Position numbers and translations under genes: made by a program. This document shows positions 1-11,889 of a DNA stretch of 64,000 nucleotides, piece after piece. The DNA comes from Adineta vaga (taxonomy: Eukaryota > Rotifera): positions 9,796,001 to 9,860,000 of the forward strand of contig CP075497.1 in the NCBI GenBank assembly GCA_021613535.1. The letters are read 5' to 3'. Numbering within the stretch: position 1 is the first letter of the stretch; every line of letters starts with the position of its first letter. Under the pieces are notes generated by a model. It was given only the letters and a program-made list of their open reading frames with translations. It did not search any database and had not been told where the DNA came from.

Positions 1-255
1 GGCGACAATGGTGCAATGAAAGTTGCGTATACTTTCGATGCTGGACCAAATCCATTTTGTTTCATTCGCGAAGAACATGTTCAAGAATTTCTAAAATTAC
101 TTAAATATATTTATCCAACAACGGATACTAATGTTCATAAACAAGTAGCGGATAGTGATGAAAAATTTCCTTCGATTAATGTATCAATTATGTCGAATGT
201 TCTCGAACGAATTGTACTGACAAAAATTGGTTCTGGCCCGAAAATAATTTCATAA
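1..255 (+). CDS. MVD: Mevalonate diphosphate decarboxylase, C-terminal exon (partial)
   Basis: This is the final 84 codons of a gene that begins left of the window. It reads in frame from base 1 to a TAA at 253-255. The motif VAYTFDAGPNP is the family signature that follows the active-site region of diphosphomevalonate decarboxylases, and the end GSGPKII resembles the usual GPGPQIL terminus. The enzyme decarboxylates mevalonate-5-diphosphate to isopentenyl diphosphate, using ATP, in the mevalonate pathway. No intron is visible in the part shown. The next gene starts only 118 bp downstream on the same strand, with a splice acceptor touching its ATG, so the two may be co-transcribed. Only the C-terminus can be judged. 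Confidence 0.88.
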   Translation, partial: GDNGAMKVAYTFDAGPNPFCFIREEHVQEFLKLLKYIYPTTDTNVHKQVADSDEKFPSINVSIMSNVLERIVLTKIGSGPKIIS

Positions 256-373
256 TGACTTTTGTTATTTTCTGTTTTTGATTAGAAAAATAGTCTTTCA
301 TGATCGTTGATAACAATTAGATGTGATTAGTTCATTTAGGCATTCTTTTTAAAAAATCTTAATCTCTTTTTAG

Positions 374-1095
374 ATGATGATATCTAATAATTATCTATTT
401 TCCAGTTTATTAATATCTGCCTTATTTTATATCAGCCATGCATTTACTTTTCCAGTAAATAGGATGTATTTGTATGAAATGAATTGTACTTTTTCTTTTT
501 CATTTAAAATAGAAATTTCTGGATTTAAATTTGGCATGGAGAAATTGTGGACCTAGTTCAGATCCAATTCAATTAAAAAGTCTTTCGATTACACCTGATC
601 CAATTCGTATACCAGGTAACGAGACAGATATTCTTAAAATCAATGGTATAAATTCTGGTTCATATAGGAGGTCTTAATATTACTGGTTCAGCTGATGTTA
701 CAGTGCAAATTCCAGCAGATGTTTCTGTATTGTTTTATCTTCTCTCGATTCTCGTCTCATAATGATAATGTAACTTTGTTTAGGTATCTGTTACACTCGA
801 ACGTAAAGTTGGACCATTTTTTGTCAAAGTTCCATGTGTTGATAATTTTGGTTCATGTAAATATGGAAATGCTTGTGAATTATGGGCAGAATTTTGTCCA
901 AAGTATGCGGCACAATATGGCCTTCCATGTCAATGTCCTATTCCGGCGAATACATATTCCGTACAAAATGCAAATATAGTTGTTGATAAAAATGTTCCAG
1001 CAGAATTACTCGGTGAATATCGCGCTACTGTTGATATTGTCTCAAGTCAAAATCATCTTGGCTGTGTTTTTATTGATTTAACAGTCAAGAAATAA
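374..1095 (+). CDS. GM2-activator-like ML-domain lipid-binding protein, copy 1
   Basis: Exons 374-454, 513-615, 668-726 and 784-1095 join into 184 codons. Residues 1-25 are a signal peptide. The mature part carries WRNCGPSSDPIQ, SLSITPDPIRIPG, ERKVGPFFVKVPCVDNFGSC and YGLPCQCPIP, a clear match to ganglioside GM2 activator (ML/MD-2 beta-cup fold). The animal protein extracts glycolipids from lysosomal membranes for hexosaminidase A; here the role is inferred and the ligand is unknown. The ATG directly follows a tttttag acceptor-like site at 373, pointing to trans-splicing or a 5' UTR intron. The exon lengths after the signal exon (103, 59 and 312 nt) are identical to those of copy 2 at 7630-8349, so the genes are recent-structure paralogs. 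The alternative is a general lipid-transfer ML protein. Confidence 0.88.
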
Positions 1096-1253
1096 TCAAA
1101 AGAATTCATTGCTCATTTCATCTATTTATTTGACATTCATCACTATTTTTCTCATCATTTTTTTCATCTGATTTTTTATTTTGTTTAATATTTTATTCAG
1201 CATAAGAAGAAAAAGCAATATTTAACTTTCTTTCAAATTTGTAACGAAAAAGA

Positions 1254-3192
1254 TTATTTAATTTCCCGTAGAATGATTTTATCTTCGAATATTGCTAAGA
1301 GAAACATGATGGTGACACCAAATAGAAAACCAATATTGACAACGAGAAATCGTTTGAATCCAACTTCTCCATCAGCTAACAATGTTGGTAGCTGAAAAAA
1401 AAGAAAATAGTACGATACATTTTTTTTGGGAGGGCCGGGGGAGGAACTTACTAAATCAACTAATGCAATGTACAGAAACATTCCAATAGTTGCTGCAAAT
1501 ATCCACTGACTAGTATTTTCATTAACTGATAACCAAGAACTCATAAGAAACCCAAGAATAGCCGTAGTTGCTGAAAGAAAATTCCATAATAATGCTTTAC
1601 AGTGTGAAAAACCAGATTGCAATAAAATAGCATAATCTCCTAAACAAATCAATCATTTTATTTGTCTATTTATGCAAAAATTCGTTCAAAAGAATTATTT
1701 TCTATTATTACTAACCCAGTTCATGTGGTAATTCATGACAAGCAACAGCAATGGCTGTTGTAATACCAAATGTCACACCTTCACTGAACGCTGCACCAAT
1801 TGCTAGGCCATCTGCAAAATTATGAATTGCATCACCAAATAATACCATCCAACCAGTTGATTTAATTGCTAAAAAAAAACGTATTTTTCTCAAGAAAATT
1901 TCTCCCGTATTTTCTACCTGTTAATTGTCTGAGAATAGGATTCATATAATCTGCACTTTCACTACATTGTGAATTACAAACTTTTGGTGTAGTTGAAAAT
2001 TCTTCGCCACTTGTTTTCAAGTTATCTTCTATAAATGGATTCGTAGTGACGTGAAGTTCATTAGAACAAACACATGGTGTACAAGGTGCGCTTGCATTAT
2101 TCATATGACTTTTCGCATTTGAATAGATTGATGGTGTTCTCAAATGTTGATGTAAATTATGATGAGTATGATTATGATGAAGATGACTATGTTCGATATC
2201 AGGATCTGAAGAAACACGTGTATATTGATGAATCTCATTGTGTTTGTGAGAATGATCAGAACTCTATAATGATATAATATCATTGAAAATGAATGTTTTG
2301 AAAGAAGAATTTAATCTTACGTGATCATGTTTATAATGGGCAAACCAATGAAGACACACTTCTAATAAATAAAAGAGATAGAGAACTAGAAAGAAAAAGA
2401 AATTCTTAAAGATATCTTTTCATTTTTAAGTATATTACTGAATACAGCTAATAAAACTTTCCATTGATAACTTGGAATCAGAGAAGTTGAATGATCGTGA
2501 TCATGATGGTGATCGTGATCATGATCATGGTGGTGATCATGATCATGATGATCGTTGAGTCCATGTGAATGTTTCTCAAAAACCTAGAATATTCAGTAAA
2601 TATAAATTGTTTTCAGTAGCAGATGTGAAATAATATATACAATGGGAATCAAATGAAACATCGCATCACCAAAAAGTGTTCCAATTGCAATTGCAGTAAA
2701 TAAATTTAGTACATATTTAAATGAGACTTTATAAAGAATGGGAAGTGCCAATAAACCAACTAACGATAATCCTGATATGATGATTACAGCAATAAAACCA
2801 TAAACATATTCTAAATAGCATGAATAAAAATTTGCATGGATATATGAATATTTCAAGTTAAAAAAACAAACATACGTTCAACAAACGTGGGTGGTTCACG
2901 TTTTTTTACTGGAGCAATTGTTTGATGAGTACATGATTTGTTCAAAATTGTTTGGATAAAATCGGTTTGGCATTCTTTTGCTAATTGAATTTCATTAAAT
3001 ACCTTTGAGACACGAGTATTATTTGTACCATCTGATGAACAAAGTGCATACGTTGCATCCGACTGAAAACACTATTCATTAATAACAAAGAAATACAAAG
3101 TGTCAAGTAAATAGAAAATCATAACTTACGGACGCATCATTTGTGTTCAGAAATAATAAAAAAATGAAACAAATACAAAGCAATAAATGCAT
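1254..3192 (-). CDS. LIV-1 subfamily ZIP zinc transporter, copy A
   Basis: The gene starts at 3192 with a signal peptide ([20 protein letters not shown]), has about eight or nine exons and ends with TAA at 1254-1256. Approximate exons: 3192-3130, 3062-2876, 2810-2641, 2583 to about 2445, about 2404-2325, about 2265-1921, 1871-1716, 1638 to about 1453, and 1392-1254. After a short ectodomain comes a first TM pair ending [11 protein letters not shown], then a cytosolic loop extremely rich in His-Asp (about 2515-2570, with more His pairs at 2160-2260). Next are the metal-site helices [13 protein letters not shown] and [11 protein letters not shown], and C-terminal TMs. The HExPHExGD motif is diagnostic of SLC39 LIV-1 members, which import Zn (sometimes Fe/Mn) into the cytosol. 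One junction near 2405-2445 implies an unusually short intron and is uncertain. It is a tandem paralog of 4145-5912. Confidence 0.85.
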
Positions 3193-4144
3193 ATCTACAA
3201 TCGAAGATTAACTGTATTATACATTTAGTGACAGCCTATGAAAGGTATTATATATGGTGGACATCGACTGTTTATTAAGGCAAAGCTATGTCGACAAAAA
3301 ATTCTATCCCACCACCCCCGCCTATATTTAATATATATTTATCTGTAATTTTTGAAAGCCACTTTCAAAGTAATGTGTGCTAAAAAACATTTTTCTTTGA
3401 CTATAACAGAGAGAGAGATACCTGAGAAAATTTAACATTCTTTTAACCTGTGAAGAAATGGATTAACGTGCAATAATCAGAAGAAAAAAAAAACAGAATA
3501 TTTTCTGCTCCAATGTTTTTGCACATGAATGTATGCTCTATAGTCAACAATTTTCATTAAATTATTTCATTGTTGTATTCGGCATAACAAAAGTAAGATC
3601 ACTTGGCCGAAATACTATTGTAGAGCTTCTATCATAGGACAAATTATTTTAGTTGGAAAGAAGTAATACTAATGATAAAACAATCTAGCAGTGTTAATAT
3701 TCTCAATGTATATTCAATTGTAAGAGTAATTATCTTATAAAAAAATGTACTCAGTTATAAAAGGTGTCGAAGATAATCTAGAGTCATACAAAAAAAACAC
3801 TATTTCATGTATGTGTTTTGTTTCATATAACGTTTTTCATATCTCGTAAGGTCTACGTGACGGTCTGTATAATGCAAAATGTATCTGATAAGACTTATCT
3901 CTTAATTCTTTTTCATACGTATTAAAATATCGGGATACCCGCTTGGTCAACATATGAAAATTATTCAATAAAACAAATAAATATACATGACATGCTTTGA
4001 AACGATTTACTGTTTAGAAATAGTACGTATATGGTTTTTTATTTGAAAGAAAATACAAAAGACAGGTCTACATAAACTCTTATTAAAGAAGCGCTCCTTA
4101 ACTCTCAAAAACTAGACGATAAATCAAGAAAAAGAAGATGAAAA
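3193..4144. other. Intergenic, between the two ZIP genes
   Basis: About 950 bp of AT-rich sequence lies between the stop of the upstream ZIP gene and the start of the downstream one. I see no ORF with family features, no RNA gene and no clear repeat beyond short A/T runs. It presumably holds the 3' UTR of copy B and the promoter of copy A. A gattgtag acceptor-like site lies 2 nt before the copy A ATG on the minus strand. Confidence 0.6.
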
Positions 4145-5912
4145 CTAATTTCCTAAATCAATCAATTTGTCTTCGAATATGGCCAGTACAAACATGATCG
4201 CCATACCGATCAAAAATCCAATGTTTACCAAAATGAAACGTTTCAAATTGACACGTCCTTCTGGTAATAATGTTGGTAACTGAAAACAGTCCGAGATTAA
4301 AAAGCATTAATTACTAATAAAGACTTACAAGATCAACTAGTGCAATGTATAAAAACATGCCAATCGTTACAGAAAATATCCATTGACGAGCACTTTCATT
4401 TGTCGAAACTGCTGCACCAACAAAGAAACCAATGAAAGCAGTTGTTGCCGAAATAAAATTCCAAAATAATGCTTGACGATGTGAAAAACCAGATTGAATC
4501 AATACAGCATAATCACCTATAAAACAAAATTATATGTACATCACCAGGGTCATCATGTCTTCTAGATCTCTCAATATTAAAATTAAAATACTTACCAAAT
4601 TCATGAGGTAGTTCATGACAACCGATTGCAATTGTTGTTGTGAGACCTAACATAAGTTCTTCGCTAAATGCAGCCCCAATAGCTAAGCCATCTGCAAAAT
4701 TATGGATACCATCGCCAATAATTATCATCCATCCAGTTACACGAGTAGCTAAAACAAAAAAGAAGAAAGATTTCTACAATGATTCTCATTTTCTCGTATA
4801 GATATATTTACTTTTGCGGGAATGACTATGGTTAGGATTAATATCTGCTTCCGGTTTTTGTGCTTGAAATTCACTGTTGTGATGAGAACAATTTCTTCCG
4901 ATACACGCAATTCCTAGTTCATTTTCATTATAATTATGTTGATGATTATGACCTTCAGCTTTATTTGCAATCTGTATAGAAAACACGCTTTGAAAAGAAT
5001 ATTGATATCAATAAAATAGAGCTATTACCTTATTTTCTCGTCTATATGCAATCCAATGAAGAAATACTTCCAGTAAATAGAATCCATAAAGGACTAGACA
5101 TCGAAATAAACTAGAACCTATCTTTTGTTTATAGTCATGCGCTGATACATACTCAATACAGCAGTGAACATTCTCCATTGATAAACAGGAACAGTTACCG
5201 ATGAATCCTCTTCTTCATGTTCGTGTTCATCTCCCTCATGACTATGAAGACCAAGTGCCTAAAGAAAACAAAATATTTTATGATCTTATATGTTTATCCA
5301 AAGATTCTTTGCATACAAATGGAATTAAATGAAACATCGCATCACCAAAAAGTGTTCCAACTGCTAGAGCAGTAAATGTTGCAAGCACGTATTCAAATGA
5401 AGCTCTATAAACAAGTGGAAAGGCAAATAATCCACCCAATGATAATACCGATATAATAAAGACAGCAAGAAATCCATAGCCATATCCTATAAAAATTCAT
5501 TTCTAAGTTTTCGATACGTAACTTTGAATATATGATGATACTCATACAAATATAGTCATAATTCAATTGTAAAAAACATACTCTGAGAAGTAGATGGACC
5601 TTCATTTTCCGTTTCTTCTTCTTCACATACTGAATTTTCGAGAGTTTCCGTCACAAAATGTTCATGACATTCTGTTCCTAGTGATTCAGCAGTAAATGAT
5701 TCGGAAACTAATGTTATATTTTCACCCTCAACCATACACAGAGAAAACGTAGCATTTCGTGCGATACACTTAACAATTTTAAAAGAACACAATCTAATGA
5801 ATAACTGTATATATTTAGTTATGAAACTTACTGATCCTTCTTGTTCTTCCTCTGCTTTAATCAATGTTGTCGTGAGTAGAACAATCAATTGAATATAGAC
5901 ACAAACCTTCAT
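4145..5912 (-). CDS. LIV-1 subfamily ZIP zinc transporter, copy B
   Basis: The start at 5912 gives a signal peptide ([20 protein letters not shown]); the ATG lies 2 nt after a tttttatttag acceptor-like site. The stop is TAG at 4145-4147. The order matches copy A: acidic Cys-bearing ectodomain ([10 protein letters not shown]), TM block with [12 protein letters not shown], a His/Glu loop ([17 protein letters not shown]), a second loop with HNHQHNYN and [10 protein letters not shown], then [24 protein letters not shown] and terminal TMs ending [10 protein letters not shown]. These are the SLC39 metal-site signatures, so zinc import is the likely function. The His loops are shorter and more Glu-rich than in copy A, suggesting different metal sensing. 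One intron near 5118-5152 would be only about 35-38 nt. Confidence 0.86.
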
Positions 5913-6604
5913 TGCTAAATAAAAACAATGCATTTTTACTTTACATTCAAAATCTTATAAAGAGTAAATGAGCAAGTTTATAATAAAATCTGTTCTATGA
6001 CTATCTGAATGGATTTGACCATAGTTTACTTCTAATATATATCATTCTATTCATATGTATTCAAGGTTACGCTTTATTGATGAATATTTAATGCATATAT
6101 AACGAATCTTAAGGTATTTTGCTGGCAGAACTTATATATAATCTAAAAAATCTTTATTATCTGTGTTCTTTCACCGTCATTCTATCGTCGTCGGTCATAT
6201 TACCTTGATAATAGAGACACATGGCTCGAATATGACTGTTAAGTAAATCATTCAGTTATGGTTTTTGATTGCCCGTATCTTTAAGTATCGTCGTATGTAT
6301 AGAATGTATTAAAAAAATAAGCATACCTCGCCAACAAAGTATGTTGATCCTAATACAGGTGAAATCTAACGCACTGATTTATAATTAGTAGATCGCAAAT
6401 AGTAGTCAAAACAAATAACCACGCTCAGTGTCAAGTATTGTTTTACTAACAAACTATGTGTATGTAAAAAACGGCATTATTCTCATTGCATTGTGATGTT
6501 GAAATCTGCGATGCAAATGCAGTATAGTCACTACTTACTTGTATAATGGCTGAAAATGCTTGGATTGAAATGGAAAATGAATGAAACAGACACTGTATAA
6601 ATAT

Positions 6605-6900
6605 ATGTACCTGAGAGAGTGAAAGAGAGAGCGAATAAAATAAAATGTAAAAACAAGATTCATAGAAGCCCATAAATCTATCTAGCTTTGACTGCTACTC
6701 ACAGAGAGAGTAGATGAGGGAGGACAAGAGCAGGTGAGGGAGAGAGAGAAAGAGAGAGATAATAAGAGAGGGGACAGCAGTTAGAGATTGATTAGAGACC
6801 AGAGATCGAAGGTGAGAGAGAAAGAGAGAAATACGATAGAGAAGTAAATAAGACACCGACAGGCAGAGCGAGAGAGAGAGAGAAAAAGAGAAACAGTAAA
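6605..6900. repeat. GA-rich low-complexity tract (GAGA-like)
   Basis: The plus strand is dominated by GAGAGA and GAGAGAAAGAGAGA runs, densest at 6700-6760 and 6860-6895. It creates several overlapping false ORFs on the minus strand rich in Ser/Leu. It could be simple microsatellite decay or a GAGA-factor-like promoter tract upstream of ZIP copy B; the sequence alone does not decide. Confidence 0.7.
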
Positions 6901-7567
6901 ATAGAAAAGTCTGCCTTGTCCGCACGTACCTTTTTGAGTACCTTTTTTCCTTTCCACGGATGAATGACCAATACAATACTGCGGATACCTTGTGCACATA
7001 TTTTCAATATTAATATCCCTTATTTTCATAAACAAAGCTTCTGTCGTAAACGATTTGACGACGTTTTGGGCAATTAAACCACTCGAAACGACTTCCTTAA
7101 TATGACTAATACATCATCCGATATTCTATGGCTCAATTATTTTCCTTTACAAGATCGATATCCCATGAAGTTTGTGTTGATGAATTTGATACATGTAGTT
7201 TCTAATCCTTTCTAAATGCTTTTCAATCATCGTCTTATTTTTATCATATGATATTTGTTTTCACGTCTAATGGTGAAATCAGATCATGCATTTACATTGC
7301 AAATGCTAAATAATCCTATTGTATTTAAAATTTGCCTTTGTTTTCTGTTGGTTTATTCAAATTTTGTCTGTCAAAACTGAATAATATTCGCTAGTTGAAT
7401 TAAAATCAAAAAGAGATAAAGCAAACACTTGAAAAAGATACATTTTTTATGATAAAAAAAGCAAGCCGTTCTTCTCACTTTTTTTTTCTTTTATTCATGC
7501 AGTTTTCTTTATCTTCAACGGTGAATTCTTATCTTTTTCGAAGATGGTAAAGTTAGAAATTTATCAT

Positions 7568-7579
7568 ATATATATAAAG
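7568..7579 (+). promoter_or_regulatory. TATA-like core promoter of GM2A copy 2
   Basis: TATATATAAAGG lies about 50 bp upstream of the ATG at 7630, with no ORF between, at a distance fitting a TATA box plus a short 5' UTR. This is based on motif and position only. Confidence 0.4.
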
Positions 7580-7629
7580 GCATAATTTCATCATTTTCCG
7601 TCAGATTTAGAATTCTCTCGTATCAGACC

Positions 7630-8349
7630 ATGGCATTTCGTATTCATTTACTTTTCATAACTACTATATTGTTTCTTCTGTCTTTCTATGATGCTAACGG
7701 ATTTGTAACAAATCAAAAAGTAAATTCAACAATTTTATAAGATGTTTTATTTTCTCCGTTATATTTTATAGCAACTCCGAATTGCGAGTTTTTCATGGCA
7801 AAATTGTGGACCATCCAGTGATCCCATTCAGATTAGATCACTTTCCGTCACTCCAGATCCGATTCAAGTACCAGGTATACTTTTTTTTCGAGTTAAAAAT
7901 CATTAAATTCCCTAGTAATCCTATAGGAAACATTACGATCGATCTTTCCGTTAATGTCGCATCAACAATTCCAGACGATATTCATGTATGAAGACGAATG
8001 CCACAAGAAATAAACTTGAATATCTCTCTAATTTTAGGTTGCAGTAACTATGGAACGAAAAGTTGGCGGTTTCTTTGTTAAAATTCCATGCATCGATAAT
8101 TTTGGTTCATGTACTTATGGAGATCTCTGTAAAGATTGGGCTGAAGTTTGTCCAAAATATTTTGAAAAATATGGTATTCCATGCAGTTGTCCAATTCCAC
8201 CGAAGACTTATGCTGTTCAAGATGCTTCGTTCCCGATTACAGGAAAATTACCATCTGTAAGTGACGGTGATTATCGAATTACTGGTGATCTTGCTTCCAG
8301 TACAGCTCATCTTGGTTGTATTAAACTTCAAATCGCTCTTAAAGGTTAA
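7630..8349 (+). CDS. GM2-activator-like ML-domain lipid-binding protein, copy 2
   Basis: Exons 7630-7719, 7772-7874, 7927-7985 and 8038-8349 give 187 codons. A signal peptide of about 25 residues precedes FSWQNCGPSSDPIQIRS, SVTPDPIQVPGNITI, ERKVGGFFVKIPCIDNFGSC and YGIPCSCPIP, ending LGCIKLQIALKG. This closely follows the layout of ganglioside GM2 activator, including the paired cysteines and the C-terminal GCIKI-like strand. Predicted role: a secreted or lysosomal lipid-presenting protein. Exons 2-4 have the same lengths and phases as copy 1, although the ZIP pair lies between the copies. A TATA-like element lies about 50 bp upstream. An AATAAA-type signal follows near 8384. Confidence 0.9.
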
Positions 8350-9935
8350 TTTCTAATCACCATAATGATTTATATAAATATATATAATAAAAACTAAGCA
8401 CCATCGATTTTATTTAAATAAATAAAAATTACGTAAACGATTAAATCTTTCTCAAGTCTGTAGAATCAAAAAAAACAGTTACATATTTCTTAGCATCAAA
8501 TGATATTCTTGCTATGTGCACTGATACCACCATTTTTTTCCTCTTCAATCTAACGGATATCGATATGCTTGTCTTATAAAGCATGCATATCAAAGATTCT
8601 TATTATAAACAATTTTTCGTGTTTTTGTTCTGTATAATTCACAATCAGACACGTACTCATACTCGTTCGACACCCACATATATATCAACCTCCATGCAAA
8701 TACCAGTAGCGAATTTGTATATTATAAGCACTGTATTCTTCTTTTCATTTTCAACCATATCAGAAAGAAGAATAACGGTACCAGACAATATCAAATCGTA
8801 GAACGGTAAGAGTTAATAACTTATGCAATAGAGTTTGATTTCATTCTTCAAAAGTCACGAACGATTTCTCCAGATTTTACTTGACATTCAGTTTATTATT
8901 CAGCAATCCTATGTATCCTATTGAAAGCAATAGATGATTAACACTGTCGTTCTAATCACTATTACATAACTACTATCGATACTACGAGAAGAGAAGATAA
9001 AATCAATCGTGTTTTTTTCACACTAATGTTTCATCACTATCTCATAATAGTTATTAACATGAATGTTACATTCTTTTGCATAAGCTTTGCATGTTTAGAT
9101 GATCCATCATCTGCAGTTGTTTTCTACTAAATAAAGATTTTATACTATGAAGATTTTCGAACGATAGATCCATCAATTTTTTTCTTATTATTACTATTAT
9201 TATACTATGTATATCATTTTATCATATCAGAAATGATTTCGTTTGTATACAATAGAAGTGTAATGTTTCACAGTCATGTTTTGAAGTTGTATATGTTTAT
9301 GTATTCTTTGGTGTTCTCATCCTTTCCGTTCGTAACATGTAACTATATATGTAAATATGAAAAGAAGAGAGAAAAAGAAAGAGAGAATGCCACTTGGTAT
9401 ACACATTCTATCAGCATGTACATAATGAATTAGTATTGGTCGACGAACTAGCCGTTTGAATATAATAATACATCAGAGTGAGGAGACAGAGAGAAGAAGT
9501 CGAAATATTCACTTTCTCCCTTAGAGAACACCTCCTTTTTTTTACTATAGTATGGATGACAGTGACGAGAACGACCCACCGGTCACTTGATCATTTTTCT
9601 TCTATTCTTCTTATATATAAGAAGATTGGTTGATGGATGAATGTATGTGTGCATACATACATACATGTCCAACAGCGATGTTTTTGCCCTTCTATAGACA
9701 AAGAGAGACTAGAACCATTCACATGGCAGACACGATGTCGTCTATCTTCGTTCTATATGAGGAGAAACAAAAAAGAGAGAAAGAGGAAGAAAGAAAGAAA
9801 ACACATTGCTGACCTGTCCATTCATTGTTTATTTCCTTGTTTTGTTAGATTTCCTTGTTCATTTATTGTTTTTACTCGACATTTTTATATAATATATGGA
9901 ATTAATAAATGAATTTTTTTTCTCTCTCTCTTTAG
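8350..9935. other. Intergenic upstream of innexin 1
   Basis: About 1.6 kb of AT-rich sequence. ORFs at 9233-9433 and 9630-9912 have no family features and sit in A/G- or T-rich runs. A TATATATAAGAAG element at about 9612 and a strong pyrimidine tract ending ctctctctttag immediately before the innexin ATG suggest a promoter plus either a 5' UTR intron or a trans-splice acceptor. No other structure is recognised. Confidence 0.55.
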
Positions 9936-11457
9936 ATGTCACTCTATTTAGTCACAGACGCTTTTCGTAAACTCGGTTCGCCGGGTATTAAAAATGATGA
10001 TTTCTATGATCGTTTAAGTCGTAAATATTCCATGATACTTCTTGGAATCTCATTTTTAATTGTTAGTTCATCACAATTTGTTGGCCATCCAATTAATTGT
10101 TATACACAAAATATTGCGGGTAGTCATACAACTTATGTTAATTGGGTCTGTTGGATAAGTTCGTCATATTATGTACCATTTGAAAAACCATTACCAACAC
10201 GTTATGAACAAGTACCCGAGAAAATGTGAGTGTAAATGATAAAAATTTAGAAAAAAAAAGAAATTTTATTGTTGATATTTTTTTCAGTCCTTATTATCAA
10301 TGGGTACCATTTATTCTTCTTTGTATGATGTTTCTTTTTTACTTACCGGGTTTCGTATGGCGTAATTTGAATAAAGCATGTGGAATTAATACAAAAGTGA
10401 TTACAAAGATGGTTGCGGATATGGATCAATTAGATGGAGAAAAACGAGAAAAAGCCGTACGAGGTTTAGCTAAACATATTGATAAAGCTTTAGCTTATCA
10501 TCGAGAATATGATCATGGTTTTCTGTATGTTTGAATCTTATTATTAAATCAAGTTATACTTTATTTTTATGTCCATTTAGATATAATATTCGTCGACGTG
10601 CTGGTTCAATTCTTTGTTGTGGTTGTGGACGTCATTCAGGCAATCATTTAGCAATAACCTATATCTTTGTAAAAATCTTATACATTGCTAATGCTATTGG
10701 TCAATTATTTCTTTTGAATGTTTTCATGGGACGTGGATTTAGTTTAATCGGTCTTGAAACAATTCAACGTTGGCTCAATGGTCAAGATATGGAAGCAATC
10801 GAACGTTTTCCACGTATTACTATGTGTAAATTTATTATTCGTACACTTGGTGATAATATTCAACCATATGATGTTCAATGTCTATTGCCAATTAATATCT
10901 ACAATGAAAAAGTAAGAAATTATAAGAAAAATCCAATTTATTGATTTGATAATGATCAACAAATTTAGATCTTTTTATTAATTTGGTTTTGGCTTGCTTT
11001 TGTTGCTGCTGCTTCAATCTATGGTTTAATTAAATGGTTATTTTATTTCTCATCAAATGCTCGAACAAATTTTGTTCGTCGTTTTTTGAAAGCTAATGAT
11101 ATTCGTTATTATACATCATCAACAACATCGTCATCAACTGGTATTGTTTCCAGTCACGATCATGATCATGCACCAGTTAAACGTGTCGAAGAATTTGTCA
11201 ATAGTTATTGTCGTCAAGATGGTATTCTTCTCTTACGTATTGTGAAAAAGAATACAAATAATGTTATTGCTGGTGAAGTTGTTTGTGCATTATGGGATAA
11301 TTGGAAAGTAATGCCACAAATTCGTTTCAATGCTTCACCTGAATCAGATAATGGTGGTCAAATTATTGGTGTGGGTGTGAATAATTCTAGGAAACAAAAT
11401 GGTGCTGGTGAAGGCAACGAGAAATTATTACCACCTATGTCGGGCATATTATCATGA
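9936..11457 (+). CDS. Innexin gap-junction protein, copy 1
   Basis: Exons 9936-10225, 10288-10524, 10581-10911 and 10969-11457 give 448 codons. The N-terminus has the innexin pattern (DAFRKLG, DDFYDRLSRKYS), followed by TM1 and an extracellular loop with CYTQ and VNWVCWISSSYYVP. The family signature YYQWVPF starts exon 2. The next segments are TM2, a cytoplasmic loop, TM3 (YIANAIGQLFLLNVF), a second Cys loop (NIQPYDVQCLLPINIYNEK), TM4 (LIWFWLAFVAAASIYGL) and a cytosolic tail with a Ser/Thr-rich insert and HDHDH. Innexins form invertebrate gap junctions and hemichannels. The ATG abuts a ctctctctttag acceptor. The homologous tail intron present in copy 2 is absent here. Confidence 0.95.
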
Positions 11458-11889
11458 GTATTTAGAATTACAAAAACAAAATAGAGACATTAAATGAGCC
11501 CTTTGAAAAGAGGATGATGATAATGTTGTTTTGGTTCTTTTTTCTTTCTTTCTTTCTTTCTTTTTTGCTGCAGTCGTGTATTCTTTTTTTTCATTTATTC
11601 TTTTCTTGTATACATTCAATTCATCAGAACTTGATATCTACGTCTTTGGATTATTATCATTCTATGTTTCCCAACTGCTTTTCTCTCTTCTATTTCTGTA
11701 GTGGTAATAATAAAACTTTTGTGAAACTGATTCGAATATGCTTTTCTGGGAGGTAAACATTCGATTCATAAGAAAAGAGAGAAAAGATATATATATATAC
11801 ATGCTTGATTGGATAGAATAAGAAAAAGAAAAAAACACTGAACAGTTTGTGCATCGTGTTAGTAGTAATCGAAAATCTTAGAATAAAAT
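11458..11889. other. Spacer between the innexin genes
   Basis: About 430 bp with a (TTTC)n tract near 11536-11562 and TATATATATATAC near 11788. It likely holds the 3' UTR of copy 1 and the promoter of copy 2. A gaaaatcttag acceptor-like site lies 6 nt before the copy 2 ATG. Confidence 0.5.

Larger units (their letters stand above)
5913..7629. other. Intergenic with GA-rich tract and a TATA-like element
   Basis: About 1.7 kb lies between the divergent ZIP copy B and GM2A copy 2. Long ORFs here (for example 6695-6997) are frame echoes of purine repeats and not genes. A GAGAGA-rich stretch spans about 6600-6900. TATATATAAAGG at about 7568-7579 sits roughly 50 bp before the GM2A copy 2 ATG and is a plausible core promoter. 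Nothing else is recognised. Confidence 0.6.

Noticed and set aside
6695-7035. Overlapping minus-strand ORFs rich in Ser/Leu
   Set aside because: They are frame echoes of GAGAGA repeats in all frames, with no family motif or splice structure.
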